Part shown: positions 1-7,378 of the stretch, piece after piece
How positions within the stretch are numbered: position 1 is the stretch's first letter
Layout: the number at the start of each line of letters is the position of its first letter
Assembly: GCA_963733085.1 (NCBI GenBank)
Contig: CAVTBY010000016.1
Span: 87,838-151,837, forward strand
Direction of reading: 5' to 3'
Length of the DNA: 64,000 bases
DNA from: Desertimonas sp963733085
GTDB lineage: Bacteria; Actinomycetota; Acidimicrobiia; Acidimicrobiales; Ilumatobacteraceae
Position numbers and translations under genes: made by a program
Notes under the pieces: model-generated
Databases searched by the model: none
What the model was told of the DNA's origin: nothing
The model's input: only the letters and a program-made list of their open reading frames with translations

Positions 1-1743
1 AATCCCTCGCCGCTGTTGCACTACTGGTCGCTGGCGGTCGAGGAGCAGTTCTACCTCTGCTGGCCGCCACTGCTCGTTCTGTTGACCCGCCGCCCACACC
101 AGTACCGCCGCCTCGTCTTGGCGACGATCGGCATCCTCGCCGCCGCCAGCTTCGTCGTCGCCCTGTGGTGGACCGCCCAGCGGCCGTCGTGGGCGTTCTT
201 CCTGCTGCCGGCGCGGATGGGAGAGCTGCTCGCCGGCGCCGCGCTCGCCGTCATCGGCACCGCCGTCGTCTCGATTCCGGCGCGCTGGCGCGCCGGACTG
301 GGTTGGTGCGGCGTGCTCGGCATCGTCGCCGCCTGCGTGGGACTCGACGAGTCGGTCCCGTGGCCGGGTGCCGCGGTGCTGCTGCCGGTGGTCGCCACGA
401 TGGCGCTGATCGTCGGCGGTACGGCGAACGCGTTGAGCTGGGCACCGGCGACGGGACTCGCGGTGGCACCGCTGCAGTGGGTCGGTCGCCATTCCTACGC
501 CCTGTACTTGTGGCACTGGCCGGCCCTCGTGCTCGCCGAGGCGGAGTGGGGCCCACTGAGCTGGCCGCAGCGATTCGCGGCGATCGGAGTCGCCGTCGGT
601 GCGTCGGCCCTGTCCGTGCGCCTCGTCGAGGATCCGGTGCGGTACTCGCGCTACCTCTCGGCCGTCTCGTTGCGCAGCCTGGCCCTCGGCGCCGCGATGT
701 GCGTCCTGGTCGTCGGTGTCGGGTGGGACTTGCGCTCGTCGACCGTCCAGCTCGACGGTGGAGTCGAGGCTGCCGCGCCTGAACTCGCCGCGGTCACAAC
801 GCTGACGCCGAGCGGTCTGGCGACTCCGCCGGCCACCACGGTCGCCCCCGCGACCACCCTGGCGGTGGCGACCTCGTCCGACGTGATGACGACGCTGGCC
901 GTCCCCGACCCGCCAAGCGGACAGCTCGCCCAGCTCGTGTCCTCGACGCAGCAGGCCCTGCGCCAGTCGTCAGGCTCGTTCCCCGTGCCCTCCAACCTGC
1001 GTCCTCCGCTGGCGGCAGCCCGCGACCGTTCCGCGCCGTATCGAGATGGTTGTGTGAACATCGGGGCCAACGACCAGTTACAACCGTGCGAGTACGGCAC
1101 TCCGAACGGGGGCGGGACGATCCTGCTGTACGGCGACTCCCACGCCGTGCAGTGGTTCGAGCCGCTCGAGCAGATCGCCCTGCAGCGCGGCTACCGGCTC
1201 GTCGTGCTGGCCAAGGGCGGGTGCCCGGTCGCCGAGGTAGACGTCCCGACGCCGGTGCTGCACTTCACATGCCCGCCCTACCGGGACCGGGCGATCGCCT
1301 GGATCGAGAAGAACGATCCCGACCTCGTCGTGGTCGGCAACTCGTACTCGCAGTATCCGGCAGACGCCGCCGAGTGGGCAGAGGGCACGGCGTCGACGAT
1401 CGAGCGGCTCGGCGACGCGTCGTCGAACGTCGTTCTGATCGGCGACAATCCGGCGAGCACACAGGACCCCCCGGCGTGCCTGTCCGAGCACCTCGACGAC
1501 GCGTCGGAGTGCTCGACAGCACGTGCCGAAGCAATTCTCCCGGAGCGGATCTCTGCCGAGGTCGTCGCCGCCCGCGCCAACGGCGTCAAGTTCGTCGACA
1601 CGACCGACTGGTTCTGCACGGACGATGTCTGCCCGGCGGTGCTCGGCAACCTGCTGGTGATGCGCGACGAGACGCACATCACTGCTCCGATGGCCGAGTT
1701 CCTCCGCCCGTTGCTGGAGGCGGCGATCGCCGGCTCGATGTGA
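1..1743 (+). CDS. Acyltransferase family 3 with C-terminal SGNH domain, 5' end outside window
   Basis: The frame is open from base 1, so the true start lies upstream and only the C-terminal 580 residues are seen. The first residues carry the family-3 signature HYWSLAVEEQFYL followed by several hydrophobic helices (to about residue 240). A Thr/Ala/Pro-rich linker follows, then an SGNH-like domain with GDSHAVQW near residue 375 and a late DETH motif (Asp-x-x-His). This architecture is known from OafA/OatA-type enzymes that move acyl groups across the membrane and O-acetylate surface glycans or peptidoglycan. The acceptor cannot be deduced here. It converges on the glutaminase gene 21 bases downstream. 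Confidence 0.88.
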   Translation, partial: NPSPLLHYWSLAVEEQFYLCWPPLLVLLTRRPHQYRRLVLATIGILAAASFVVALWWTAQRPSWAFFLLPARMGELLAGAALAVIGTAVVSIPARWRAGLGWCGVLGIVAACVGLDESVPWPGAAVLLPVVATMALIVGGTANALSWAPATGLAVAPLQWVGRHSYALYLWHWPALVLAEAEWGPLSWPQRFAAIGVAVGASALSVRLVEDPVRYSRYLSAVSLRSLALGAAMCVLVVGVGWDLRSSTVQLDGGVEAAAPELAAVTTLTPSGLATPPATTVAPATTLAVATSSDVMTTLAVPDPPSGQLAQLVSSTQQALRQSSGSFPVPSNLRPPLAAARDRSAPYRDGCVNIGANDQLQPCEYGTPNGGGTILLYGDSHAVQWFEPLEQIALQRGYRLVVLAKGGCPVAEVDVPTPVLHFTCPPYRDRAIAWIEKNDPDLVVVGNSYSQYPADAAEWAEGTASTIERLGDASSNVVLIGDNPASTQDPPACLSEHLDDASECSTARAEAILPERISAEVVAARANGVKFVDTTDWFCTDDVCPAVLGNLLVMRDETHITAPMAEFLRPLLEAAIAGSM

Positions 1744-1764
1744 GCTCGGCGGCGCCGGACGTTC

Positions 1765-2781
1765 CTACTCGGACGGTGCCGACATGAACAGGTCGAGCCC
1801 GAGCCGCCTCGACAGGAACCGTGCGGTCAGCTGACCCTTGACGCTGTTGCCGGCGGCGTCGAGCAGTGGGGCGAACGTCCCGAGGCCGCCTTTGCCCGGT
1901 GAAACGGTGACGATCCCGCCACCGATCCCGCTCTTGCCCGGCAGGCCGATGTCGTAGAGCCAGGTTCCGGACGTCTCGTAGAGCCCTGCAGTCGTCATCA
2001 CGGCGAGCGTGAACCGGCAGGTGGCGGCGTCGACGACCCGGTCCCCTGTGATCGGGTTGACTCCACCGTCGGCGAGCGTGGCCCCCATTACGGCGAGATC
2101 GCGTGCCGTCACGCGCAGCGAGCTCTGCCGCGTGTACAGGTCGAGCGTCGTCGGCACATCGGTGACGAGCCTGCCGTAGGCGTGGAGCAGGTCGCCGATG
2201 GCCTGGTTGCGGAAGTTGGTCGCCGAGGCGGAGGCGTAGATCTCGTCATCGAGCGAGAGCTGGCGTCCGGCGAATCGCGACAGCCCGTCGCGGATGAAGC
2301 TCCACTTGGCGTCGGCGTCATCGCCGGGGACGAGACTGGTGGTGGCGATGGCGCCGGGGTTGACCATCGGGTTGGTACGGCCGTCGCCGGACTGCTCGAC
2401 GGCGCTCAGCGAGTTGAACGGGAGCCCCGTGGCGTCGACTCCGACACGGCGGCGGATGACACCGGGCCCGAGGGTGTCGCAGACGAGGGCGAAGACAAAC
2501 GGCTTGGCCACACTCATGATCGAAAATTCGACTTCGACGTCGCCGGCGGCGTGGCTGGTGCCGCGAGCGCTGACGACGCAGATCCCGAACTGCTCCGGCG
2601 ACACCCGCAGCAGGGCGGGATAGACGTCGGAGAGCTGACCCTCGTGGTTGTCCCGGAACCGCTGGTGTGCATCCTCGACGAGCGCCCTCGCCCGCTCGTC
2701 GGGTGGCAGCGCGCCGGTGGAGACGAAGCGCTCCCCGGTGACGTCCGTGTCACGGTCGTCGGCGTCCTCAGGCGAGTACAT
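1765..2781 (-). CDS. glsA: Glutaminase (serine-dependent, GlsA family)
   Basis: 338 residues. Glutaminases of this family hydrolyse L-glutamine to glutamate and ammonia using a Ser-x-x-Lys pair of the beta-lactamase fold. Here the pair is Ser90-Val-Ala-Lys93 in FSIMSVAKPF. The conserved NPMVNPGAIA and GGVNPITG blocks are present in the usual order, and the length matches the family. The start is the ATG at 2781, 12 bases after the stop of the upstream repair gene on the same strand, so the two are probably co-transcribed. Cytoplasmic; no signal peptide is seen. Confidence 0.93.
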   Translation of the reverse strand: MYSPEDADDRDTDVTGERFVSTGALPPDERARALVEDAHQRFRDNHEGQLSDVYPALLRVSPEQFGICVVSARGTSHAAGDVEVEFSIMSVAKPFVFALVCDTLGPGVIRRRVGVDATGLPFNSLSAVEQSGDGRTNPMVNPGAIATTSLVPGDDADAKWSFIRDGLSRFAGRQLSLDDEIYASASATNFRNQAIGDLLHAYGRLVTDVPTTLDLYTRQSSLRVTARDLAVMGATLADGGVNPITGDRVVDAATCRFTLAVMTTAGLYETSGTWLYDIGLPGKSGIGGGIVTVSPGKGGLGTFAPLLDAAGNSVKGQLTARFLSRRLGLDLFMSAPSE

Positions 2782-2793
2782 CTGCTTCCCCTA

Positions 2794-3510
2794 TCACAGA
2801 CGGGCCGCGAGAATCGCCTTGCGCTGCTGCTCGGAGAGCGGCTTGACCGCCTCGCGAACCGTGACTCCTGATGCTCGGGACGCCCACGGCAGGAGCCACG
2901 CGAAGACGAGGTCTGGGCGCTTCCTGGCGGTGTCTCGAAGCACCCAACCGACCGCCTTGCGGATGAAGAATTCCTTGTCGTCGAGCATCGCATCGGCGTA
3001 TCGGGAGAACCGGTCGAAGTCGCCATCGCCGCGACGCAGCGGTACCAGCAGGGCGAGCAGTGCCGACCGGCGGATCCAGAAGTCGCCGTCGACCGCCCAG
3101 CGGTCGAGCACGGCGCCCAGCTCGTCGTATCGGGCGACGAGCGAGCCGATCACGGAGGCAGCCAACCCGTCCACGAGCGCCCAGGTTCGCGACTCGCGGA
3201 GGAGGCGTTCGAGCAACCCGATGTCACCCGGTTCGAGCCGATCGACGTACTGATCGAGGAGCTCGACGACAATCATGCGCCGCTCGTGGGCGGGCTCATC
3301 CCACAGGGCTACGACAAGGTCGAGTAGCTCGTCGTGACCGAGACCCGGATGCTCAGCGGCGACCCGCTTGGCGACCGATCGGACGCCAGGAACGCTCGCG
3401 CCGTAGTGCACGAGGTCGCTCTTCAGATACGCCCGATCGTGTGCCGCCCGGTCGGGCGATCCGACATCGCGGAGGGCGGCATCGATCTCGTCCACGAGTT
3501 GGCCGTCCAC
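2794..3510 (-). CDS. DNA alkylation repair protein, AlkD-like HEAT-repeat family
   Basis: 238 residues of helical HEAT-like repeats. The AlkD-family marks are visible: the ERRMIVVELLDQY helix, then DRWAVDGDFWIRRSALL and the C-terminal KAVGWVLRDTARKRP. These Trp, Asp and Arg residues line the DNA-binding groove of AlkD glycosylases, which excise positively charged alkylated bases (N3-methyladenine, N7-methylguanine). It precedes glsA on the same strand. Family members vary in catalytic competence; the Asp and Trp expected for base excision appear to be kept. The exact substrate is inferred only from the family. Confidence 0.87.
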   Translation of the reverse strand: MDGQLVDEIDAALRDVGSPDRAAHDRAYLKSDLVHYGASVPGVRSVAKRVAAEHPGLGHDELLDLVVALWDEPAHERRMIVVELLDQYVDRLEPGDIGLLERLLRESRTWALVDGLAASVIGSLVARYDELGAVLDRWAVDGDFWIRRSALLALLVPLRRGDGDFDRFSRYADAMLDDKEFFIRKAVGWVLRDTARKRPDLVFAWLLPWASRASGVTVREAVKPLSEQQRKAILAARL

Positions 3511-3598
3511 GTCATCGGATCGTACGGACTTGAAATCGCATCAAATTCGAACAAAGCGCGCGTCCGGTCGTCATCAGGCCGGCGTATCTTGCGCGGAC

Positions 3599-3712
3599 AT
3601 GGTGGGTGTTCGTGTAGCACCGGTGGTTCGCCTCCGGATCGTTGTGGCGCTCTGGTTCGTTGGTGCATTGGTCGCACGGACGATCATCGCCCGGCACCTT
3701 GGCCTGCTCTAG
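3599..3712 (+). CDS. Possible 37-residue membrane peptide
   Basis: A short frame from ATG 3599 to TAG 3712 encoding a basic start and a hydrophobic stretch (IVVALWFVGALVA) that could span the membrane once. There is no recognisable family and only a weak ribosome site, so this may be chance. The 3511-3829 interval otherwise holds nothing I can identify. Confidence 0.2.
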   Translation: MVGVRVAPVVRLRIVVALWFVGALVARTIIARHLGLL

Positions 3713-3829
3713 GCCACAGCCAACACATCAACCAGTCGGCGCCGAATAACCGGTTGCAATGGAGGGACGCGCTGTCTATCGTTCGCCCACCCCCGAGGCG
3801 GATCGGGGGTCACGGCGGACAAGGCGGAC

Positions 3830-4030
3830 ATGGCAACGAAGCCAACGGCGGACGGTGTGCCCACACTCGACATCGGCACAGACGCGGACGCCGTGCGACA
3901 AGTTCGTGCCAGAGTGACCCTTCGGCGGGCCCGCGAAATGGCGATGCGCGACGGTCATCCCCTGACGACCTTCCGCGACCGACGTCTACGGGACGACATC
4001 GAACCGTTCCGTCGGGCTAGCGAGGTCTGA
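3830..4030 (+). CDS. Small hypothetical protein
   Basis: 66 residues from ATG 3830, with a purine-rich AAGGCGGAC just upstream. The protein is charged and Arg-rich, with a likely helix (RVTLRRAREMAMRDG). I recognise no family. It sits alone between the repair gene and the PRC-barrel gene. The coding claim rests only on the open frame and plausible start. Confidence 0.3.
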   Translation: MATKPTADGVPTLDIGTDADAVRQVRARVTLRRAREMAMRDGHPLTTFRDRRLRDDIEPFRRASEV

Positions 4031-4146
4031 ACTCCCCCCACGGTCCGGTCGGGCTCGATAGTCGTCGCGCCGCGTTCAGGGCCACGCCATCGGATCGTCG
4101 CCGGCGACTTGCGTATGTGCAGGGCCGAATCGGGTATTCAAGTGCC

Positions 4147-4488
4147 ATGAAGCCGGTTGACAACGTCGACGGCTGGAGGTGTCGAGCAGCGCCTGTTGGC
4201 CTCTATGTCTACGATGTCAAAGGCGACAAGATCGGCGAAATCGGTGCCCTTTACTACGTGGACGATCCCGGTCTCCCCGAATGGATGTCCATTCGCACCG
4301 GGTTCCTCGGGTTGAAAACCCGCTTCGCCCCGATGGCCGGCGGCTCCATTCGCGACGGCAACCTGCATCTGCCCTACACCAAGGATCACGTCAAGGACGC
4401 CCCGAAACCAGACCCCAACGGCTACTTCACCACCGAGAGGCAGCACGAGCTGTTCGACCACTACGGATGGAAGCGGATCGACTGTTGA
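4147..4488 (+). CDS. PRC-barrel domain protein
   Basis: 113 residues from ATG 4147; an upstream in-frame start at 4117 exists but lacks family sequence. The body fits a PRC-barrel: LYVYDVKGDKIGEIGALYY, then LPEWMSIRTGFLGLK and HLPYTKDHVKDAPKP, the common end of actinobacterial stand-alone PRC proteins that are often stress or photosynthesis-complex related. The role is unknown. It lies directly before the left repeat of the integrated element, so it marks the ancestral flank. Confidence 0.75.
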   Translation: MKPVDNVDGWRCRAAPVGLYVYDVKGDKIGEIGALYYVDDPGLPEWMSIRTGFLGLKTRFAPMAGGSIRDGNLHLPYTKDHVKDAPKPDPNGYFTTERQHELFDHYGWKRIDC

Positions 4489-4526
4489 TCGAATCAGCCC
4501 GAAACGGGGCAGAACCCGCTCTTCGT

Positions 4527-4553
4527 CGTCGGGCTGGGGAGATTTGAACTCCC
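4527..4553. repeat. Left attachment-site repeat (attL), copy of the tRNA-Pro 3' end
   Basis: These 27 bases are identical to 5659-5685, which are the 3' end of the tRNA-Pro gene (acceptor stem plus T-arm half). Only the 3' portion is present here; no D-arm or anticodon arm follows. This is the expected footprint of a tyrosine integrase that recombines into a tRNA 3' end. Confidence 0.88.
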
Positions 4554-4805
4554 TACGGCATTCCGTCCTCGTGCTGCCCCCTCCGGGTCTGTCCTGCTAG
4601 ATGGCACGATCAGACCGAGGCGGGACGATGCAGATGTTGCCGAATCCAGCAGCCGCGTTGGGGAGTCGGTGTCGGCGACCCAGACGGCGGTTCCAAACCG
4701 TCGGCACCGGCTCAACCCGCCGACCATGTTGACAGACGGAGCGGTGAACGGCTAGCGGATGCTGCGGCGGGGTATCGGAAACCGGCCTGCGACCAGCAGG
4801 CGTAA

Positions 4806-4835
4806 CGGCCCCGGGAGCGGCGGACCCCGGGGCCG
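4806..4835. terminator. GC-rich hairpin, possible terminator or element-borne structure
   Basis: A perfect 10-base stem CGGCCCCGGG / CCCGGGGCCG with a 10-base loop lies 41 bases before the small gene at 4877. There is no T-run. It may be the end of a lost upstream transcript, or a structured leader. Confidence 0.45.
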
Positions 4836-4876
4836 ATACGTGTCTACGCCGACGCTGGGCGGGTACTAATCGACCA

Positions 4877-5077
4877 ATGGCAAACGAGAACAACGGCAAG
4901 ACGTGGAGCCCGGCCGATCAGAAAGAACTCAAGCAGTTAGCCAAGGGCAACACGCCCACCGGAATCATCGCAATGAAGCTTGGCCGCACCGAGACCGCCG
5001 TCAGGTCGAAGGCGCAGAGTCTCGGTGTTTCGTTGAATCCGCCGAACCGGTCGCCGTACAACCGACGCAAGAAGTAA
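4877..5077 (+). CDS. Small Myb/SANT-like helix-turn-helix protein
   Basis: 66 residues from ATG 4877. The sequence KTWSPADQKELKQLAKG followed by IIAMKLGRTETAVRSKAQ has the tryptophan-spaced helices and the family-typical LGRTETAVRSKAQ recognition helix of small bacterial SANT/Myb-like or GcrA-like DNA-binding proteins, with a basic tail. It is the only intact gene inside the element. It may be cargo, or a regulator or recombination helper of the element; the role is inferred from position only. Confidence 0.6.
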   Translation: MANENNGKTWSPADQKELKQLAKGNTPTGIIAMKLGRTETAVRSKAQSLGVSLNPPNRSPYNRRKK

Positions 5078-5112
5078 CCGGTTTCCCCGGTCACCGACGA
5101 CCAGCAGGCGCT

Positions 5113-5144
5113 CGGCCCTCGCATCTCTGCCGATGCGGGGGCCG
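5113..5144 (+). terminator. Hairpin terminator downstream of the SANT-like gene
   Basis: A 13-base stem (CGGCCCTCGCATC with GATGCGGGGGCCG, one T-G wobble) and a 6-base loop lie 36 bases after the stop at 5077. Strong pairing and position suit a terminator, although no U-tract follows. Confidence 0.5.
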
Positions 5145-5286
5145 TTGCGCGCGTAACCGATCACACCCACTGGGGAACCGGTGCAGCGACGTGAGGCGGC
5201 GGAACCCCAGGCGACGCCAACACCGGTTCGACCCGCCGTACAGGGTAGTCACAGATCGAAAATCGCCGACCGTTCAATACGTTCTC

Positions 5287-5679
5287 GTGACACAATCCGC
5301 GGCCAATCGGAGCGCAGCCCGAAGGTCCGGACGGTTGGGACAGGCGGAGTCCCAACCGTCCACCGGGAAACTCGTCAACGGTCGCATCGTGCCCGGCATC
5401 GGCCACGCCAAGCTGAGCGAACTGGACGCTGCCGGGTTGGAAGGCTGGTACGGGCGACTGCTGCGCTCGGGTGGCAGGAATGGCCGACCGTTGAGCCCGA
5501 AGACGGTGGCGTGCACCGCGGGCGTACTCCACAAGGCTCTCAGCGACGCTGTACGGCTCCGTCTGCTGCGTTACAACCCGGCAACCGATGCGAGGCTGCC
5601 GAAGCGTGAGCGGCCGAAGGCGGCGGCGCCGCGCACCCGTGCTGAGCAGGCGTTTTCCCGTCGGGCTGGGGAGATTTGA
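5287..5679 (+). pseudogene. Truncated tyrosine integrase (core-binding domain only)
   Basis: From GTG 5287 the frame encodes a SAM-like core-binding domain: GRIVPGIGHAKLSELDA, then LSPKTVACTAGVLHKALSDA and LRLLRYNPATDARLPKRE. This is the segment that normally precedes the catalytic domain of phage integrases (the NPA..P turn is diagnostic). The protein stops at TGA 5677-5679 inside the right repeat, just as the catalytic domain with its Arg...HxxR...Tyr residues should begin. The gene is therefore broken, probably by the deletion that shrank the element. The start is uncertain because the frame is open further upstream. Confidence 0.8.
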
Positions 5680-5685
5680 ACTCCC
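5659..5685. repeat. Right attachment-site repeat (attR) within tRNA-Pro
   Basis: Identical over 27 bases to 4527-4553. It covers the acceptor and T-stem end of the functional tRNA-Pro gene. The integrase fragment terminates in it. Confidence 0.88.
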
Positions 5686-5735
5686 GGCCTCTTGACCCCC
5701 AGTCAAGCGCGCTAACCAAGCTGCGCCACAGCCCG
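5661..5735 (-). tRNA. tRNA-Pro (anticodon GGG)
   Basis: On the minus strand the acceptor stem CGGGCTG (5735-5729) pairs with CAGCCCG (5668-5662), with A as discriminator. The D-arm GCGCAGCTTGGTTAGCGC, the anticodon stem CTTGA/TCAAG with loop CTGGGGG (anticodon GGG), and a T-arm containing GTTCAAATC are all in place. CCA is not encoded. It is the insertion site of the neighbouring element. Confidence 0.95.
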
Positions 5736-5769
5736 TAATCGCCACCGATGCTACCGGGAGGTGATGGTG

Positions 5770-5991
5770 TCAGCCGAAGAACATCGAGCCGAAGCGGTAG
5801 ACGAGATACACGACGAGGGCCACGACCATGACCTTGAAATGCCATGGCGCCTTCTCGTCAGCGTCGGCGTCGCCGTGTCTGGTCGTGGCGAGCGGCGGGG
5901 TGTCGAGGTCGGTACCGCAGCGCGGGCACGTCCCGTCGTCGTTCATCGACGACGGCGCCCAGTACTTCGCGCAGCCGTCACACCACGGCAT
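5770..5991 (-). CDS. Small zinc-ribbon membrane protein
   Basis: 73 residues. An N-terminal zinc ribbon (CDGC at residues 4-7 and CPRC at about 22-25) is followed by an acidic linker and one C-terminal membrane helix (VMVVALVVYLVYRF). The protein would be anchored with the ribbon probably in the cytoplasm. It lies 16 bases downstream of der on the same strand. No function is assigned; linkage to der suggests a ribosome or envelope housekeeping role, which is inference. Confidence 0.7.
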   Translation of the reverse strand: MPWCDGCAKYWAPSSMNDDGTCPRCGTDLDTPPLATTRHGDADADEKAPWHFKVMVVALVVYLVYRFGSMFFG

Positions 5992-6007
5992 CGCACCACG
6001 TCATTCG

Positions 6008-7378
6008 TCAGCTGCCACGCTTGCGGACGCGCAGCTTGATCGGTGTGGAGCCGAAGTCGAACGCCTCGCGGATCGCCCGCTCGAGATACCGCAGGTACGG
6101 CTGCGGCAGCACACGGTTCACGAACAGCGTGAACGTCGGCGGGTCGCTGGCGCCCTGGACAGCGAACAGTACCTTGGCGCCGCCCGGCGCCGACTGGCGT
6201 TGCTGGGCGTCGGCCAGCACCCGATTGACATCCTTCGTCGGCACCCGCCTGTGGTACTGGGTGATCGCGTCCTGGAGCACGGGGCGCAGGCGATGCACGC
6301 CTTTGCCGGTGAGCGCCGAGATCTTCAGCACCGGGGCGTCGCCGATGAACGCCAGCCGGCGCGACAACTCGGCGAGCCTGATCGCTCGATCGTCGGGGTC
6401 GGTGAGCAGCTCCCACTTGTTGAGCATCACGACGACCGGGCATCCGCTGGCGTCGACCCGCTCGGCGAGGCGCTGGTCCTGCCCGGTGACACCTTCCGTC
6501 GCGTCGATGACGAGGAGGGCGATGTCGGCGTCGTCGATCGCCCTGAGGGCGCGCACGAGGGAGTAGTACTCGGCGGAGTCGTCGATGCGCGACCGCCGTC
6601 GCATGCCCGCCGTGTCGACGAACACGATCGGACCGTCCTCGGTGTCGACGAGTGTGTCGATGGCGTCGCGGGTCGTGCCGGGCAGGTCGTGGACGACGGA
6701 GCGATCGTGACCGACGAGGCGGTTGAACAACGTCGACTTGCCGACGTTGGGGCGGCCGACGATAGCGACGCGCGGGGCGTCGAGTCCTGCTGGCGCGGCT
6801 TCGAGCTCGAGCTCTTCGTCGTCAACCTGCTCGGCAACGTCGTCGGCGCCCTCAGCGCCGTCGCCGTTCGGTGCGAACCGCTCGACGACGACGTCGAGCA
6901 GATCGCCGGCGCGGCGGCCGTGGAGCGCGCTCACCGGGTACGGTTCGCCGAGCCCGAGGGCCATGAACTCCCAGCTCTCGTTCTCGCGACGGTCGTTGTC
7001 GGCCTTGTTGGCGACGAGGATCACGTCGTGCCCGCCACGGCGCAACCAGTCGGCGACGGCCTCGTCGTCGTCGGTGACACCGATCGCGGCGTCGACGACG
7101 AACAGCACGACATCGGCATCCTTGACGGCCGCTTCGACCTGTCTCGACACCTTGGCGTCCAACGTCGCACCACCGCTGCCGGGCATCCACCCACCGGTGT
7201 CGACGATGCGGAACGGGATGCCCAACCATTCCGCCTCGAGGATCTTGCGGTCGCGCGTCACCCCAGGGCGGTCCTCGACGATCGCTGCCTGCTCGCCGAT
7301 GATGCGGTTGAACAACGTCGACTTACCGACATTCGGGCGACCGACGACGGCAACGAGGGGCATCTGCTGCTCGGTCAC
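6008..7378 (-). CDS. der: Ribosome-assembly GTPase Der (EngA)
   Basis: 456 residues from GTG 7378. Two tandem GTPase domains are visible, each with the P-loop GRPNVGKSTLFNR (about residues 12 and 200), a switch-II DTGGW or DTAGM, and NKAD or NKWE base-specificity motifs. An acidic linker joins them, and a C-terminal KH-like domain ends in IKLRVRKRGS. Der is needed for 50S subunit maturation. The GTG start overlaps the TGA of the upstream DUF512 gene by four bases, implying translational coupling. A longer open frame to 7765 is a shadow and is not the gene. Confidence 0.96.
   Translation of the reverse strand: MTEQQMPLVAVVGRPNVGKSTLFNRIIGEQAAIVEDRPGVTRDRKILEAEWLGIPFRIVDTGGWMPGSGGATLDAKVSRQVEAAVKDADVVLFVVDAAIGVTDDDEAVADWLRRGGHDVILVANKADNDRRENESWEFMALGLGEPYPVSALHGRRAGDLLDVVVERFAPNGDGAEGADDVAEQVDDEELELEAAPAGLDAPRVAIVGRPNVGKSTLFNRLVGHDRSVVHDLPGTTRDAIDTLVDTEDGPIVFVDTAGMRRRSRIDDSAEYYSLVRALRAIDDADIALLVIDATEGVTGQDQRLAERVDASGCPVVVMLNKWELLTDPDDRAIRLAELSRRLAFIGDAPVLKISALTGKGVHRLRPVLQDAITQYHRRVPTKDVNRVLADAQQRQSAPGGAKVLFAVQGASDPPTFTLFVNRVLPQPYLRYLERAIREAFDFGSTPIKLRVRKRGS

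Larger units (their letters stand above)
4527..5685. mobile_element. Remnant of an integrative element in tRNA-Pro (about 1.16 kb)
   Basis: The segment is bounded by two identical 27-bp direct repeats. The right one restores a full tRNA-Pro gene. Inside are a small Myb/SANT-like DNA-binding gene, two strong hairpins and a tyrosine integrase fragment that runs into the right repeat. The integrase lacks its catalytic domain, so the element should be immobile unless helped in trans. It is small for an integrative element, which implies large internal deletion or a satellite-like unit. Confidence 0.8.

Noticed and set aside
4527..4553. A second tRNA-Pro gene
   Set aside because: Only the 3' end is present, with no D-arm or anticodon arm; it fits an attachment-site copy.
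5181..5609. 142-residue open frame inside the integrated element
   Set aside because: It overlaps the integrase fragment in another frame, and its composition is that of a shadow (Arg-rich, no family motif).
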